Assembly (NCBI RefSeq): GCF_003860215.1
Contig: NZ_RQYH01000017.1
Location: 1-42,762, forward strand
Reading direction: 5' to 3'
Length of the DNA: 42,762 bases
Source: Desulfovibrio sp. OH1186_COT-070
GTDB lineage: Bacteria > Desulfobacterota > Desulfovibrionia > Desulfovibrionales > Desulfovibrionaceae
Shown: positions 7,669 to 16,733 of the stretch, piece by piece
How the letters are laid out: each line of letters opens with the position of its first letter
How positions within the stretch are numbered: position 1 is the first letter of the stretch
Notes under the pieces: model-generated
The model's input: the letters and a program-made list of their open reading frames with translations, nothing else
Told to the model about the DNA's origin: nothing
Database searches by the model: none
Position numbers and translations under genes: made by a program

Positions 7669-9183
7669 CTACTGCCGCAAAAGCATGATCGCATACCGCT
7701 CCACCGGTGCGAAATCGTCGGTCAGGGGCAGCGTGGCAAAGTCGAGCCTGCCCCGGTAGCGCGTGCGCAGCAGGGCCAAAAGCGCGGGAGAGGCGGATTT
7801 CTCCCACGCGGCCTCGGCAGCCCCGTCAGGCTCCTCGGCAAAGGCCGCCAGCATCAGGTTGCCCACGTCCCGGGGCCGGGCCGTGCCCCCCACGCAGTAC
7901 ACGCGCACGTGGGCAAAAGCGGAGCGCAGGGCATTGTATATGCTCTGGAACAAGCGCCCGTCCTCCCCTTCCACCGCAGAAATGACATTCATGAGCAGCA
8001 CGCCGCCCGGCGCCACGGCCCGCCGCAGCGCGGCCGCCGCCTCCCGCGTGCCCATCTGGAAGGGCACGGCATAGTGCGAGTTGAACACGTCCACAAAAAC
8101 CAGATCATACTGTTCTTTCTGGCGGTTCAGAAAGGCGCGGGCATCCTCGTGCCGCACCGTCAGGCGCGGATCGTCCTGCAGGGCAAACCAGCGCCGCGCC
8201 GTGGCCGTCATGGCCGGGTCCAGTTCCACCACGGTGAGGCGCATGTCGTCACAATGCGCAAGCGGCCCCGGCCGGGCCAGCAGCCACTTGGGCACCGAAT
8301 ACCCTCCGCCGCCCAGCATGAGCACGCGCCGCGCCCCCGGCGCGAAAAGCGGCCCCAGGGCATAGTAGCGGGTATAGCGAAAATACAGTTCCGCAGGAGC
8401 GTCCAGATACATGCCTGACTGGCTGTAGCCGGGGTCCGTGGCCATCAGGCGCACCCTCCGCCCCCCCTCGCCGTGGTCAATGCCCTCAAAAACGCGGATG
8501 CTGTTGTAGGGGCTTTCCACCAGATGGCTCGTGCCCTTCTGCTCCTGCCACTGCCCGTACCGGTCCGCGCCCACGGCCATGAGGCAGCTTGCGGCCAGCA
8601 GCAGGGCCTGCGCCTTGCGCCAGTCCCGCGCATGGCACAGGGCAAGGCCCAGGGTGCAGGCGGCCACCCCCCACAGGATGCTGGCGCTGCCGAAAAAGGA
8701 AATGAGCACAAATCCGCCCAGAAAGGTTCCCGCGATGCTGCCCGCCGTGGACAGGGCATACAGCCTGCCCACCGTGCGCCCGGCCGTGTCCACCCCGCTC
8801 ATGCGCAGCCTGACGGCGCAGGGAGAAACCATGCCGAAAAAAAAGGCGGGCAGGGCAAACACGCCCGCAGCCGCCAGCACGGCAGCCAGATAGAGGTTGC
8901 CCACAGCCCCGGCCATCTCCCCCACCAGACCGTGGCTCAAGGCCGTAAGAGCGCTGCCCAGCCCAGCCCCGGCCAGAATCAGGCCGAATTTCTGCCGCGA
9001 AAAATTTTTGTCTGCCAGGCGTCCGCCCGCCCAGGCCCCCAGGGCCAGGCAGGCGAGCACCACGCCGATCAGGCTTGTCCAGACAATGGCCGATGTGCCC
9101 ACATGGGGGGCCAACACACGGGCCCCCACCATCTCCAGCACCATGACCAGAGCCCCGCCCAGAAAAACCGTCACTTCAAGCAT
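7669..9183 (-). CDS. Membrane-bound spermidine-synthase-like protein
   Basis: A 504-residue fusion of an N-terminal multi-spanning membrane domain (about seven hydrophobic segments, residues 1-220) with a cytoplasmic Rossmann methyltransferase-fold domain of the polyamine synthase superfamily. The latter shows VLMLGGGGYSVPKWLL, then VVELDP, RHEDARAFL and DLVFVDVF, matching the aminopropyltransferase cofactor region. Proteins of this build are common in bacteria, but most have no proven substrate, so spermidine synthesis is not assured. The start ATG 9183 overlaps the tadA stop in TGATG, which indicates translational coupling. A much longer open frame upstream is a shadow of tadA. Confidence 0.8.
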   Translation of the reverse strand: MLEVTVFLGGALVMVLEMVGARVLAPHVGTSAIVWTSLIGVVLACLALGAWAGGRLADKNFSRQKFGLILAGAGLGSALTALSHGLVGEMAGAVGNLYLAAVLAAAGVFALPAFFFGMVSPCAVRLRMSGVDTAGRTVGRLYALSTAGSIAGTFLGGFVLISFFGSASILWGVAACTLGLALCHARDWRKAQALLLAASCLMAVGADRYGQWQEQKGTSHLVESPYNSIRVFEGIDHGEGGRRVRLMATDPGYSQSGMYLDAPAELYFRYTRYYALGPLFAPGARRVLMLGGGGYSVPKWLLARPGPLAHCDDMRLTVVELDPAMTATARRWFALQDDPRLTVRHEDARAFLNRQKEQYDLVFVDVFNSHYAVPFQMGTREAAAALRRAVAPGGVLLMNVISAVEGEDGRLFQSIYNALRSAFAHVRVYCVGGTARPRDVGNLMLAAFAEEPDGAAEAAWEKSASPALLALLRTRYRGRLDFATLPLTDDFAPVERYAIMLLRQ

Positions 9184-9716
9184 CAGGCATCCCTTTCTGG
9201 TGTCGCCCCAAGCGCCCCGTGACGCCTGCGGCGAAAAAAACCGCGCAGCAAGGTCGCGCATTGCCGGGAACATATGCCGCCCATGTGCCAGACGCGGTGG
9301 TTGGCCCGGGGAGCGTCCAGATACTCCCCGCGCGAAATCACGGCACCGGCCAGAGGGTCGGCCGCTCCGTACACCAGCCCGTCCACCCGCGCATGGATCA
9401 GGGCTGCGGCGCACATGGCGCAGGGTTCCAGCGTGACCACCAGCACACAGCCCGAAAGCCGGTAATTGCCCGTTACGGCCGCAGCGGCCCGCAGGGCCAG
9501 AATTTCCGCATGGGCCGTGGGATCGCACAGGCCCAGTGGCGCATTGCCCGCTCTGGACAGCACGCGCCCGTCCGCCGCCGCCACCACCGCGCCCACGGGC
9601 ACTTCGCCCGCAGCGCCCGCAGATTCGGCTTCAGCCAGGGCCAGAGCCATCAGGCCGTCCCATGTTTGACCGGGAGGCGGGGCCGTGCGGGGCCCTGCGG
9701 GAAAAAACGCCCGCAC
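9183..9716 (-). CDS. tadA: tRNA-specific adenosine deaminase
   Basis: Deaminates adenosine 34 of tRNA-Arg(ACG) to inosine. The cytidine-deaminase-fold zinc site is visible as PTAHAEILAL (His ligand and catalytic Glu) and LEPCAMCAAALIHARV (two Cys ligands), and the GAADPLAGAV and C-terminal GFFRRRR regions fit TadA. The start is uncertain: GTG 9716 is shown, GTG 9728 is possible, and the first ATG (9650) would lose part of the first helix. No strong ribosome site is seen, but the gene begins just after the stop at 9731, so coupling is likely. It overlaps the next gene by one base. Confidence 0.85.
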   Translation of the reverse strand: MRAFFPAGPRTAPPPGQTWDGLMALALAEAESAGAAGEVPVGAVVAAADGRVLSRAGNAPLGLCDPTAHAEILALRAAAAVTGNYRLSGCVLVVTLEPCAMCAAALIHARVDGLVYGAADPLAGAVISRGEYLDAPRANHRVWHMGGICSRQCATLLRGFFRRRRHGALGATPERDA

Positions 9717-9730
9717 GGCCCCGCACACGC

Positions 9731-10399
9731 CTAGAGAATGACGATCCTGCACAAATGCCGGACAACTTCTTCCGGCGTGTCGCAAACGGTCACCAGCTTA
9801 TCGATCTCCGCTTCGCGGATGTAGCCATTGCCAGCCATGCTCGTGCGCAGCCAGTCCACAAGCCCTTTCCAGTATCCGGAATCGTACAGGATGATGGGGA
9901 AGGGCCGCGTGCGCCCGGTCTGGGCCAGCACAAAGGCTTCGGCAAGCTCGTCAACAGTGCCCATGCCGCCGGGCATGACCACATAGGCCATGGCGTATTT
10001 GACAAACATGAACTTGCGGATGAAAAAATAGCGGAAGTCGCAGCGCGTTTTCACATACGGGTTGCAGCCCTGCTCGTGCGGCAGATGGATGTGCAGGCCC
10101 ACGGAAACACCGCCCGCCTCGGTGGCGCCCTTGTTGGCCGCCTCCATGACGCCGGGGCCGCCGCCCGTGATAATGCCGAAGCCCTCCTGCACCAGCATGC
10201 GGGCGATCTTTTCCGCATCCTGATAGGTCTTGGAGTCCGGCGTGCTTCGGGCGGAGCCAAAAATGGAAATGCAGTTCACGGTGAGCGCGTTGAGCACATC
10301 CAGCGCCCCCACCATTTCGGACATGATCCGGAAAGTGCGCCAGGACTCGGTGGTCACAGAGGCAAGATCATCCACAATATTCTGTTGCAATTCGGGCAT
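9731..10399 (-). CDS. LOG family protein (nucleoside 5'-monophosphate phosphoribohydrolase-like)
   Basis: A 222-residue LOG (Lonely Guy) family protein; characterised members release the base from cytokinin riboside or purine 5'-monophosphates. The two signature motifs are GGGPGVMEAANKGA and PGGMGTVDE, in that order with usual spacing, plus an early SIFGSARS strand-loop. In bacteria it is often annotated as lysine decarboxylase, which is a misnomer. ATG 10399 has AGGAG seven bases upstream; an upstream extension to 10459 is rejected. It heads the minus-strand run with tadA and the gene ending at 7669, and is divergent from the beta-CASP gene. Confidence 0.85.
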   Translation of the reverse strand: MPELQQNIVDDLASVTTESWRTFRIMSEMVGALDVLNALTVNCISIFGSARSTPDSKTYQDAEKIARMLVQEGFGIITGGGPGVMEAANKGATEAGGVSVGLHIHLPHEQGCNPYVKTRCDFRYFFIRKFMFVKYAMAYVVMPGGMGTVDELAEAFVLAQTGRTRPFPIILYDSGYWKGLVDWLRTSMAGNGYIREAEIDKLVTVCDTPEEVVRHLCRIVIL

Positions 10400-10566
10400 G
10401 GGGTCTCCTTGTTGTCCTGTTTGCCTGTTCTTTTTGCCGCCCCCCCAAAACCGCCACAAGCGCGCGGAAAAACGGGGACAACATCAGAAACGCCGTTTTC
10501 TCTATAGCCGCAGCCGCAGGCAAAGGCAATCCGCCACGGCTGCGGCCCGGCTCTGCCGCGCCTTGC

Positions 10567-10596
10567 TTGACGCTGCACAAAACTTGCGGCTACAGA
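10567..10596 (+). promoter_or_regulatory. Possible sigma-70 promoter of the beta-CASP nuclease gene
   Basis: TTGACG is followed after 18 bases by TACAGA. The -35 element is strong and the -10 weak. It lies about 50 bases before the ATG at 10649, in the 249-base divergent region shared with the LOG-family gene; I see no gene in that region. Confidence 0.35.
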
Positions 10597-10648
10597 AACA
10601 TTTCGCCCGCCGCGCCGCGCGCGGGCCTCACCCCTCACTGGAGAACGT

Positions 10649-12253
10649 ATGAAGGTCCAATTTCTGGGAGCAGCGCAAACAGTGACCGGCTCCTGCTACA
10701 TGCTCGAGGCCTGCGGAAAACGCTTCTGTGTCGACTGCGGCATGCATCAGGGCAACAAGGCCATTGAAAAACGCAACCGCGAAACCGAAGTCTACCGCCC
10801 CACAGATATTGACTTTGTTCTTCTCACCCACGCCCATATCGACCATTCGGGCCTGCTGCCCAGGATGGTGCGCGAGGGCTATTCCAATCCCGTCTACTGC
10901 ACCAGAGCCACCAGCGAGCTTCTGGACATCATGCTGCAGGACAGCGCCCATATTCAGGAAATGGAAGCCCAGTGGGAAGCCAGAAAATACCAGCGGCGCG
11001 GCCTCAGCAATCCTCCGGATGCCCTCTACACCACGGAGGACGCGCAAAAAACCTCCACCCTTTTCCACACGGTGGACTACCATACCCCCTTTGAGCCCGC
11101 TCCCGGCATCCGCGTTGTCTATTACGATGCCGGGCACATTCTGGGTTCGGGCACGCTGCGCATCGAGATCAACGACAACGGCAAAACCGTCAGCCTGATT
11201 TTTTCCGGCGATATCGGCCGCCCCCAGTCGCTCATTGTCCGTGATCCGGAAAACCCGCCCAAGGCCGACTATGTTTTCATGGAGTCCACCTACGGCGACC
11301 GCGACCACAAAAGCAAAGAGGTCAGCGTGGACGAGCTGGCCCAGGCCATTGCCTACAGCTACGGCAAGGGCGAAAAGGTCATCATCCCCGCTTTTGCCGT
11401 GGAGCGCGCACAGGAAGTCCTCTACTGCCTGCACGCTCTCAACAGGGAGGGCAAACTGCCCGAAGACATGCCCGTTTTTGTGGACAGCCCCTTGGCCATC
11501 CGCGCCACCAAGGTCTTCGAGCAGCACTGCAATCTTTTTGATGACGACGCCAAAGACCTGCTCTGCAACGGCGAGAACCCCTTTTCTCTGCCCAATCTGC
11601 GCTACACTCTGTCGGTGGAGGAATCACGGGCCATCAACGACCACAAGGGCCCGGCCATCATCATTTCGGCCAGCGGCATGTGCAATGCGGGACGGGTGCG
11701 CCACCACCTGCGCCACAATATCTGGAAGCCCGGCGCAAGCATTGTTTTTGTGGGCTACCAGGCCATGGGAACCCCCGGCCGCTCCATTGTGAACAAGGCC
11801 AAAAAAATCACCCTGTTCGGTGAAGACACCGAAATCGCGGCCCGTATCGTCACCATCAACGGTTTTTCCGCCCATGCCGGGCAGAGCCAGTTGCAGGACT
11901 GGCTGGCCCCCCTTGTGCACGACAAGGTGAAGGTGGTGCTTGTGCACGGCGATAATGGCGCCCAGGCCACCCTGGCCGGGCTCATACAGCAGCGCTTCGG
12001 CGTCACACCCTTCATTCCCGTGCACCATGAGGAACTGCAGCTCACGCCCGCTGATGAGCCGGTGCGCCACACGGCGCCGGCCCAGCCCCGTGTGAACTGG
12101 GATTTCCTCACCGGCGAGCTGGAACGCAAATGGGGCATGCTCAAAACAAAAATGGACAGTATGCACGCCCGCCCCTGGGTGGAGCAGACAGACGTGCAGG
12201 AGGCTCTGGAAAAGCTGGACTACGCCCTCACCCGCACGCTCTCCCGCATGTAG
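10649..12253 (+). CDS. Metallo-beta-lactamase/beta-CASP RNA-processing exonuclease-like protein
   Basis: A 534-residue metallo-beta-lactamase fold nuclease of the beta-CASP group, related to YSH1/CPSF73 and bacterial RNase J-like enzymes. The zinc-binding motif H61-x-H63-x-D65-H66 is in LLTHAHIDHSG, followed by DAGHILGSG, FSGDIGR and ESTYGDRDH. The beta-CASP insertion and closing motifs GYQAMGTPGR and NGFSAHAGQSQL complete the active site, so it should be active on RNA. The C-terminal 60 residues form an extra helical tail. ATG 10649 has GGAG six bases upstream. It probably forms a transcript with rsmD, nine bases downstream. Confidence 0.85.
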   Translation: MKVQFLGAAQTVTGSCYMLEACGKRFCVDCGMHQGNKAIEKRNRETEVYRPTDIDFVLLTHAHIDHSGLLPRMVREGYSNPVYCTRATSELLDIMLQDSAHIQEMEAQWEARKYQRRGLSNPPDALYTTEDAQKTSTLFHTVDYHTPFEPAPGIRVVYYDAGHILGSGTLRIEINDNGKTVSLIFSGDIGRPQSLIVRDPENPPKADYVFMESTYGDRDHKSKEVSVDELAQAIAYSYGKGEKVIIPAFAVERAQEVLYCLHALNREGKLPEDMPVFVDSPLAIRATKVFEQHCNLFDDDAKDLLCNGENPFSLPNLRYTLSVEESRAINDHKGPAIIISASGMCNAGRVRHHLRHNIWKPGASIVFVGYQAMGTPGRSIVNKAKKITLFGEDTEIAARIVTINGFSAHAGQSQLQDWLAPLVHDKVKVVLVHGDNGAQATLAGLIQQRFGVTPFIPVHHEELQLTPADEPVRHTAPAQPRVNWDFLTGELERKWGMLKTKMDSMHARPWVEQTDVQEALEKLDYALTRTLSRM

Positions 12254-12262
12254 GCAGGGCCC

Positions 12263-12847
12263 ATGCGTATCATTGCCGGACGCCTGGGGGGACGCAGGCT
12301 GAAAACCGCAGAAGGGGAAGGGTATCGCCCGGCCATGGGCAAAACCCGCGAGGCGCTTTTTTCCATGCTGGAGGCCCGCGGGCTTTGCTGGGACGCGGCG
12401 CGGGTGCTGGACTTGTTTGCGGGCAGCGGGAGCCTGGGCTTTGAGGCGCTGAGCCGTGGCGCGGCCCATGCCCTGCTGGTGGAAATGGCCCCGCAGGCCC
12501 TGCGCTGCCTCAAAGAGAATACCGCCGCCCTGGGGCTTGAACAGAGCGTCCGCCTTGTGGAGGACGATGTGTTGCGCGTGTTGCGGCGTTCGCCGCCACA
12601 GCCGTACGACCTGATTTTCATGGACCCGCCCTACAGAAAAAATCTGGCGGAACCCGCCCTGCGCCTGCTGGTCAAAAACGGCTGGCTTGCTGCGGGAGCC
12701 TTTGTCACCGCCGAGATAGAAAAAGACGCTCCCCTCCCCGCCCCCGAAGCCCTCAGGCCGGAAACGCAGCGTCTTTTCGGGCAGACACGCATCTGCATCT
12801 GGACGCTGCCCGGCCCTTTTGCTGACGCGCCCGCACGGGAGAAATAA
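12263..12847 (+). CDS. rsmD: 16S rRNA (guanine966-N2)-methyltransferase
   Basis: Methylates G966 of 16S rRNA using S-adenosylmethionine. The 194-residue length is normal for RsmD. Visible motifs are MRIIAGRLGGRRL at the N-terminus, GKTREALFSML, the cofactor loop DLFAGSGSLGFEALSRGA, and the catalytic DPPYRKN near residues 120-126. It follows the beta-CASP gene by nine bases with a weak ribosome site, suggesting coupled translation. It precedes coaD, a common bacterial pairing that supports the name. Confidence 0.92.
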   Translation: MRIIAGRLGGRRLKTAEGEGYRPAMGKTREALFSMLEARGLCWDAARVLDLFAGSGSLGFEALSRGAAHALLVEMAPQALRCLKENTAALGLEQSVRLVEDDVLRVLRRSPPQPYDLIFMDPPYRKNLAEPALRLLVKNGWLAAGAFVTAEIEKDAPLPAPEALRPETQRLFGQTRICIWTLPGPFADAPAREK

Positions 12848-12900
12848 CAAAAAAATCGCGGCCCGTGCGCGCGCAAAAACCTCCGGACAGGAAAATTGTT

Positions 12901-13440
12901 ATGAGAACGGCAATCTATCCGGGCACCTTCGACCCCCTGACCAACGGACACATGAGCCTGATCCGGCGCAGTTGCCAGGTCTTTGACCGCATTATCGTGG
13001 CCGTGGCCGACAATACGCCCAAAAGGCCCCTGTTCAGCCATGAGGAGCGGGTGGCCATGGCCAGGGAAGCCTTGAAAGGCGAGACGCAGGTGGAGGTGGC
13101 CCCCTTTTCGGGCCTGACGGTGGAATACGCCGCCAGCCGTGGAGCCTGCGCCCTGCTGCGCGGTCTGCGCGCGGCCTCGGATTTTGAATACGAATTCCAG
13201 TTGGCGCTCATGAACCGGCGGCTGCAGCGGCATATCCAGACCGTCTTTCTCATGACCGATTACCAATGGCTGTTCATCAGTTCCACCATTGTCAAGTCCG
13301 CAGCCAGCCACGGCGCGGACATCACGGGCCTTGTGCCGGAAAACGTGCGGCAGGCCCTGGAGCAAAAATACCGGGAAGGCGGCGTGCGGCAGGGAACGCC
13401 CTGCCTGGCGGCCCCCTTTGGCGGCTTCCGGGTGGACTGA
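12901..13440 (+). CDS. coaD: Phosphopantetheine adenylyltransferase
   Basis: Transfers AMP to 4'-phosphopantetheine, the penultimate step of coenzyme A synthesis. The 179-residue protein opens with AIYPGTFDPLTNGH, the nucleotidyltransferase T/HxGH-type motif, and carries RGLRAASDFEYEFQLALMNR and the C-terminal ISSTIVKSAASHG phosphate-binding motif. It is slightly longer than typical (about 160) because of a C-terminal tail from about residue 162. I chose ATG 12901, with AGGA upstream; the frame opens at 12865. It is followed directly, without a gap, by miaA. Confidence 0.93.
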   Translation: MRTAIYPGTFDPLTNGHMSLIRRSCQVFDRIIVAVADNTPKRPLFSHEERVAMAREALKGETQVEVAPFSGLTVEYAASRGACALLRGLRAASDFEYEFQLALMNRRLQRHIQTVFLMTDYQWLFISSTIVKSAASHGADITGLVPENVRQALEQKYREGGVRQGTPCLAAPFGGFRVD

Positions 13441-14370
13441 ATGCCGCCCTGCCCCCTGCCCGTGATCTGCCTGGCCGGTCCCACCGGTTCGGGCAAAACA
13501 GCCACGGCTCTGGCCCTGGCCGAAGCTCTGGGCGGCGAAGTCATCAACGCCGACTCGCGTCAGGTCTACGCGGATTTTCCCCTGACAACGGCCCAGCCCT
13601 CGCCGGAGGAGCAGGCCGCCTGCCCGCACCATCTTTACGGATTTTTGCCCACCGGGCAAAAAATCAGCGCCGGAATCTGGGCCGAGGCCGCCACGCGCGC
13701 GGCGCGCGAAATTCTTGGACGCGGCCGGGTACCGCTGCTGGTGGGCGGCACGGGGCTCTATTTTCAGGCCCTGCTGCGCGGCATGGCCCTGATCCCTCCT
13801 GTGGACCCCTGCCTGACGGCAGCTCTGACCCAAGAGATGGAAGAACGCGGCCCGGCCCCCCTGCACGCGGAACTGGCACAGGCCGATCCCCCCTATGCGG
13901 CGCGCATCCACCCCAACGACAGGCAGCGCATTGTCCGCGCTCTGGAAGTCTGGCGCGGTACGGGGCGCACCTTCACCTGGTGGCACGAAAACGCCATGTC
14001 GCCCGCGCCCTGCGCAGGCCCCCTGCTGGTTCTGGACGCCTCCCTTGCCTGGCTGGAACCGCGCCTGGCGCGCAGGCTTGACCTCATGCTGGAAGCCGGA
14101 GCCGTTGACGAGGCCCGCCGCGCCCTCAAGGCCTGCGACGACGCAAGCGCGCCCGGATGGTCGGGCATCGGCTGCGCCGAGTTGCTGGCCCACCTGAAGG
14201 GCCGCCTTGACCTTGGGCAGTGCCGCGCCCTCTGGCTGCACCATACCCGCAGCTATGCCAAACGCCAGATCACCTGGTTCCGGGCGCGGCCCGAAGCCCG
14301 CTGGATCGCCCCCGACGCCCCCCAAAACGCGGTTGCCCTTGCGCGCAGCCTGTGGCCCGGCCCCCGCTGA
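13441..14370 (+). CDS. miaA: tRNA dimethylallyltransferase
   Basis: Transfers a dimethylallyl group to N6 of adenosine 37 in tRNAs that read UNN codons. The 309-residue protein has the P-loop GPTGSGKT near the N-terminus, then NADSRQVY, LLVGGTGLYFQALLRG and the tRNA-binding block IHPNDRQRIVRALEVW; the C-terminal HHTRSYAKRQITWFR is typical. The ATG directly follows the coaD stop, so the two genes are coupled. It ends the rsmD-coaD-miaA run; the next gene has its own promoter. Confidence 0.93.
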   Translation: MPPCPLPVICLAGPTGSGKTATALALAEALGGEVINADSRQVYADFPLTTAQPSPEEQAACPHHLYGFLPTGQKISAGIWAEAATRAAREILGRGRVPLLVGGTGLYFQALLRGMALIPPVDPCLTAALTQEMEERGPAPLHAELAQADPPYAARIHPNDRQRIVRALEVWRGTGRTFTWWHENAMSPAPCAGPLLVLDASLAWLEPRLARRLDLMLEAGAVDEARRALKACDDASAPGWSGIGCAELLAHLKGRLDLGQCRALWLHHTRSYAKRQITWFRARPEARWIAPDAPQNAVALARSLWPGPR

Positions 14371-14468
14371 CAGTTTCGGGCGCACACGGCGGCGGGCAAA
14401 ACTGATGAAAATTTTCCCAAAGCCTTCTGTGCCCTTTGCCGAGAAGGTCTTTCAATCCCGCCCCCTCC

Positions 14469-14497
14469 TTGACGTAGCCCGTTCGTTGAGGTATGGT
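14469..14497 (+). promoter_or_regulatory. Sigma-70 promoter of nhcABCD
   Basis: TTGACG and TATGGT are separated by exactly 17 bases. Both hexamers are close to consensus. The expected start lies near 14504, giving a leader of about 100 bases to the nhcA ATG at 14606. No gene is seen in 14371-14605. Confidence 0.6.
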
Positions 14498-14510
14498 AGC
14501 CCAGTCCGTA

Positions 14511-14529
14511 ATCCTTGCGCAGCAAGGAT
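14511..14529 (+). promoter_or_regulatory. Hairpin in the nhcA leader
   Basis: ATCCTTGC, a three-base loop and GCAAGGAT form a perfect 8-bp stem just after the predicted transcription start. It could stabilise the messenger or serve as an operator for a dimeric regulator. No T-run follows, so it is not a terminator. Confidence 0.35.
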
Positions 14530-14605
14530 CGCAGGAGCCGGAGGAATCCCGTCGCGCCATGCGGCGGGCATTGGGGAAATGTCTGGAATACAAAAGGACA
14601 AGCAC

Positions 14606-15577
14606 ATGAGGAACGGCACATCATTGCTTCTGCTGGCGGCTCTGGCCCTGGCGGGCGCGACGTGTCTGACTGCGCCGGGATACGCTGCGGCCGCGCCCGC
14701 AGCCCTGGAGCCGACAGACAGCGGCGCACCATCGGCCATTGTCATGTTTCCGGTCAGTTCAAAGCCCAGTCCCGTGGGTGCGGGCATGAAACCCGTGGTG
14801 TTCAACCACCTTATCCACGAGAAAAAGATCGAACCCTGTGAAACCTGCCACCACACGGGCGATCCCGTGTCCTGTAGCAGCTGTCACACGGTCGAGGGCA
14901 AGGCCGAAGGCAAGTTCGTCACGCTCGAACGGGCCATGCACGCCACCAACATTGCCAAGCGCGCCAAGGGCATCACCCCGTCCAGTTGTGTGAGCTGCCA
15001 TGAGCGGCAAACCAAAGAGCGCCGCGAGTGCGCGGGCTGCCACAGCATTGTGACCCCGCAGCGCAAGGAAGACTGGTGCGCCACCTGTCACAACGTCACG
15101 CCCTCCATGACTGCGCAGCAGATGCGCATGGGCGCGGCAGACAAGCTCCCCTTCCACCAGAAAGACGCCCTGGCAACGGAAACCGTGCTCGCGCGCAAGC
15201 CCGTGCAGCTTCTCACGCCCTTGCAGGCCCCCTACAAGGTGACCATCGACGCGCTGGCCGACCAGTACGAGCCCAGCACGTTCACCCACCGGCGCCACAT
15301 TGACTCTCTCATGGAGCGCATCAAGGACGACAAGCTGGCCCAGGCCTTCCACAACAAGCCGGAAACCCTGTGCGCCACCTGCCACCACAGAAGTCCGCTT
15401 TCGGCCACGCCTCCCAAGTGCGGCAGCTGCCACGCCAAGGATACCAATGCCGAAAACAGCGGACGCCCCAACCTCAAGGCCGCCTACCATCTGCAATGCA
15501 TGGGCTGCCATCAGGGCATGCAAGTGGCGCGTCCGCGAAATACCGACTGCACCACCTGCCACAAGGCTCGTCCGTAA
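14606..15577 (+). CDS. nhcA: Nine-heme cytochrome c (periplasmic)
   Basis: A periplasmic electron carrier of 323 residues with exactly nine CxxCH heme sites (CETCH, CSSCH, CVSCH, CAGCH, CATCH, CATCH, CGSCH, CMGCH, CTTCH). This is the diagnostic count of the Desulfovibrio nine-heme cytochrome; the 16-heme HmcA is much larger. A signal peptide (MRNGTSLLLLAALALAG) should be cut before AALEPTDSGAP, which I recall as the start of the mature D. desulfuricans protein. It takes electrons from hydrogenase via cytochrome c3 and passes them to the NhcBCD membrane partners. ATG 14606 has AGGA upstream; a longer frame from 14207 is a shadow. First gene of the operon. Confidence 0.92.
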   Translation: MRNGTSLLLLAALALAGATCLTAPGYAAAAPAALEPTDSGAPSAIVMFPVSSKPSPVGAGMKPVVFNHLIHEKKIEPCETCHHTGDPVSCSSCHTVEGKAEGKFVTLERAMHATNIAKRAKGITPSSCVSCHERQTKERRECAGCHSIVTPQRKEDWCATCHNVTPSMTAQQMRMGAADKLPFHQKDALATETVLARKPVQLLTPLQAPYKVTIDALADQYEPSTFTHRRHIDSLMERIKDDKLAQAFHNKPETLCATCHHRSPLSATPPKCGSCHAKDTNAENSGRPNLKAAYHLQCMGCHQGMQVARPRNTDCTTCHKARP

Positions 15578-15602
15578 CAGCCCAACTGCACGGAGAATGT
15601 AT

Positions 15603-16733
15603 ATGAATCGCAGAAAATTCCTGACTTTCATGGGAAGCGCGGGTGTTCTCTCGGCATTGAGCACAGCCAAGGTGGCCGAGGCCGGTGTGCACACCTTTCC
15701 CTATTATGCCGACAGCTATGCCGTGCTGCACGACACCACCCGCTGCATCGGCTGCCGCAAGTGTGAAGAGGCCTGCAATATCGTCAACAACCTGCCCAAG
15801 CCCCAGAAGCCTTTTTCCGACCTTTCGGTAACGGGCGACAAACGCCGTACCACGGCCTACGAATGGACCGTGGTCAACAAGTACACGGTCAACGGCAAGG
15901 ACGTGTTCCGCAAGCTCCAGTGTTTTCACTGCAACGACCCGGCCTGCGCCTCGGCCTGTTTTGCCAAATGCTTCAAAAAAGAGCCTGACGGGCGCGTTTC
16001 GTACGAAGGTTCGCAGTGTGTGGGCTGCCGGTACTGCATGATCGCCTGTCCTTTCTATGTGCCCGGCTTCCAGTATGACGAAGCCTTTGACCCTCTGGTG
16101 CAGAAGTGCACATTCTGCGAACACCGCCTCAAGGAAGGCAAGCTGCCCGGCTGTGTGGAAGCCTGCCCCATGGAAGCCCTGACCTTCGGCCGGCGCAGCG
16201 ACCTGCTCCGTATCGCGCGGGCGCGCATTGCCGACAATCCCGGAAAATACGTCAACTATGTCTACGGCGAATCCGATGCCGGCGGCACGGCATGGATGGT
16301 GCTGGCTCCGGCTGTTCCGCTGTCCTCCGGGGCGGAGGACAAGGGCAAATCCCCGCTTGCGGCATCAGACGCGGCTGCGGACAAGGGCGACGAACTCAAG
16401 CAGCTCGATCTGGACGCCCACCTCGGCAACCGCCCCATCGGCGAGCTGACGTACGGCGCGCTGGGAGCCGTGCCCATGATCGTGGCTTTCTGGCCTGTGC
16501 TCTTTGGCGGAGCCTACGCCATCAGCAAGCGCCGCGAGGCCATGTACAAGGCCGAGCAGGAAAAGCATGTCAGGGAGGCCAGGGACGATGTGGCCGCGGC
16601 TGTTGACGCGGCCGTGCGCAAAATTGAGGAAACCCAGGGGCCGGGCGCCGCAGATACCGCCCGCCGCGCCATGACCGAAGCCCTCAGGGCCAGGGAGGCG
16701 GCGTGTCGCCAGGAACACGGGGAGGATAAGTAA
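15603..16733 (+). CDS. nhcB: Iron-sulfur protein of the nine-heme cytochrome complex
   Basis: A 376-residue HmcB/DsrO-like ferredoxin subunit. The N-terminus MNRRKFLTFMGSAG is a twin-arginine export signal, placing the clusters in the periplasm. Cysteines for four [4Fe-4S] clusters are seen in CIGCRKCEEAC (48-58), CFHCNDPACASAC (107-119), CVGCRYCMIAC (139-149) and CTFC with CVEAC (169-188). A membrane segment near residues 283-303 (GALGAVPMIVAFWPVLFGGAY) and a charged, Ala-rich helical tail anchor it at the C-terminus. It should pass electrons between NhcA and the membrane subunit NhcC. GGAG precedes ATG 15603. The next gene begins immediately after its stop. Confidence 0.88.
   Translation: MNRRKFLTFMGSAGVLSALSTAKVAEAGVHTFPYYADSYAVLHDTTRCIGCRKCEEACNIVNNLPKPQKPFSDLSVTGDKRRTTAYEWTVVNKYTVNGKDVFRKLQCFHCNDPACASACFAKCFKKEPDGRVSYEGSQCVGCRYCMIACPFYVPGFQYDEAFDPLVQKCTFCEHRLKEGKLPGCVEACPMEALTFGRRSDLLRIARARIADNPGKYVNYVYGESDAGGTAWMVLAPAVPLSSGAEDKGKSPLAASDAAADKGDELKQLDLDAHLGNRPIGELTYGALGAVPMIVAFWPVLFGGAYAISKRREAMYKAEQEKHVREARDDVAAAVDAAVRKIEETQGPGAADTARRAMTEALRAREAACRQEHGEDK

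Noticed and set aside
7669-9528. Longer start for the spermidine-synthase-like protein
   Set aside because: The extra N-terminus lies within tadA and is low-complexity Arg/Gly sequence. ATG 9183 overlaps the tadA stop and begins the first membrane span.
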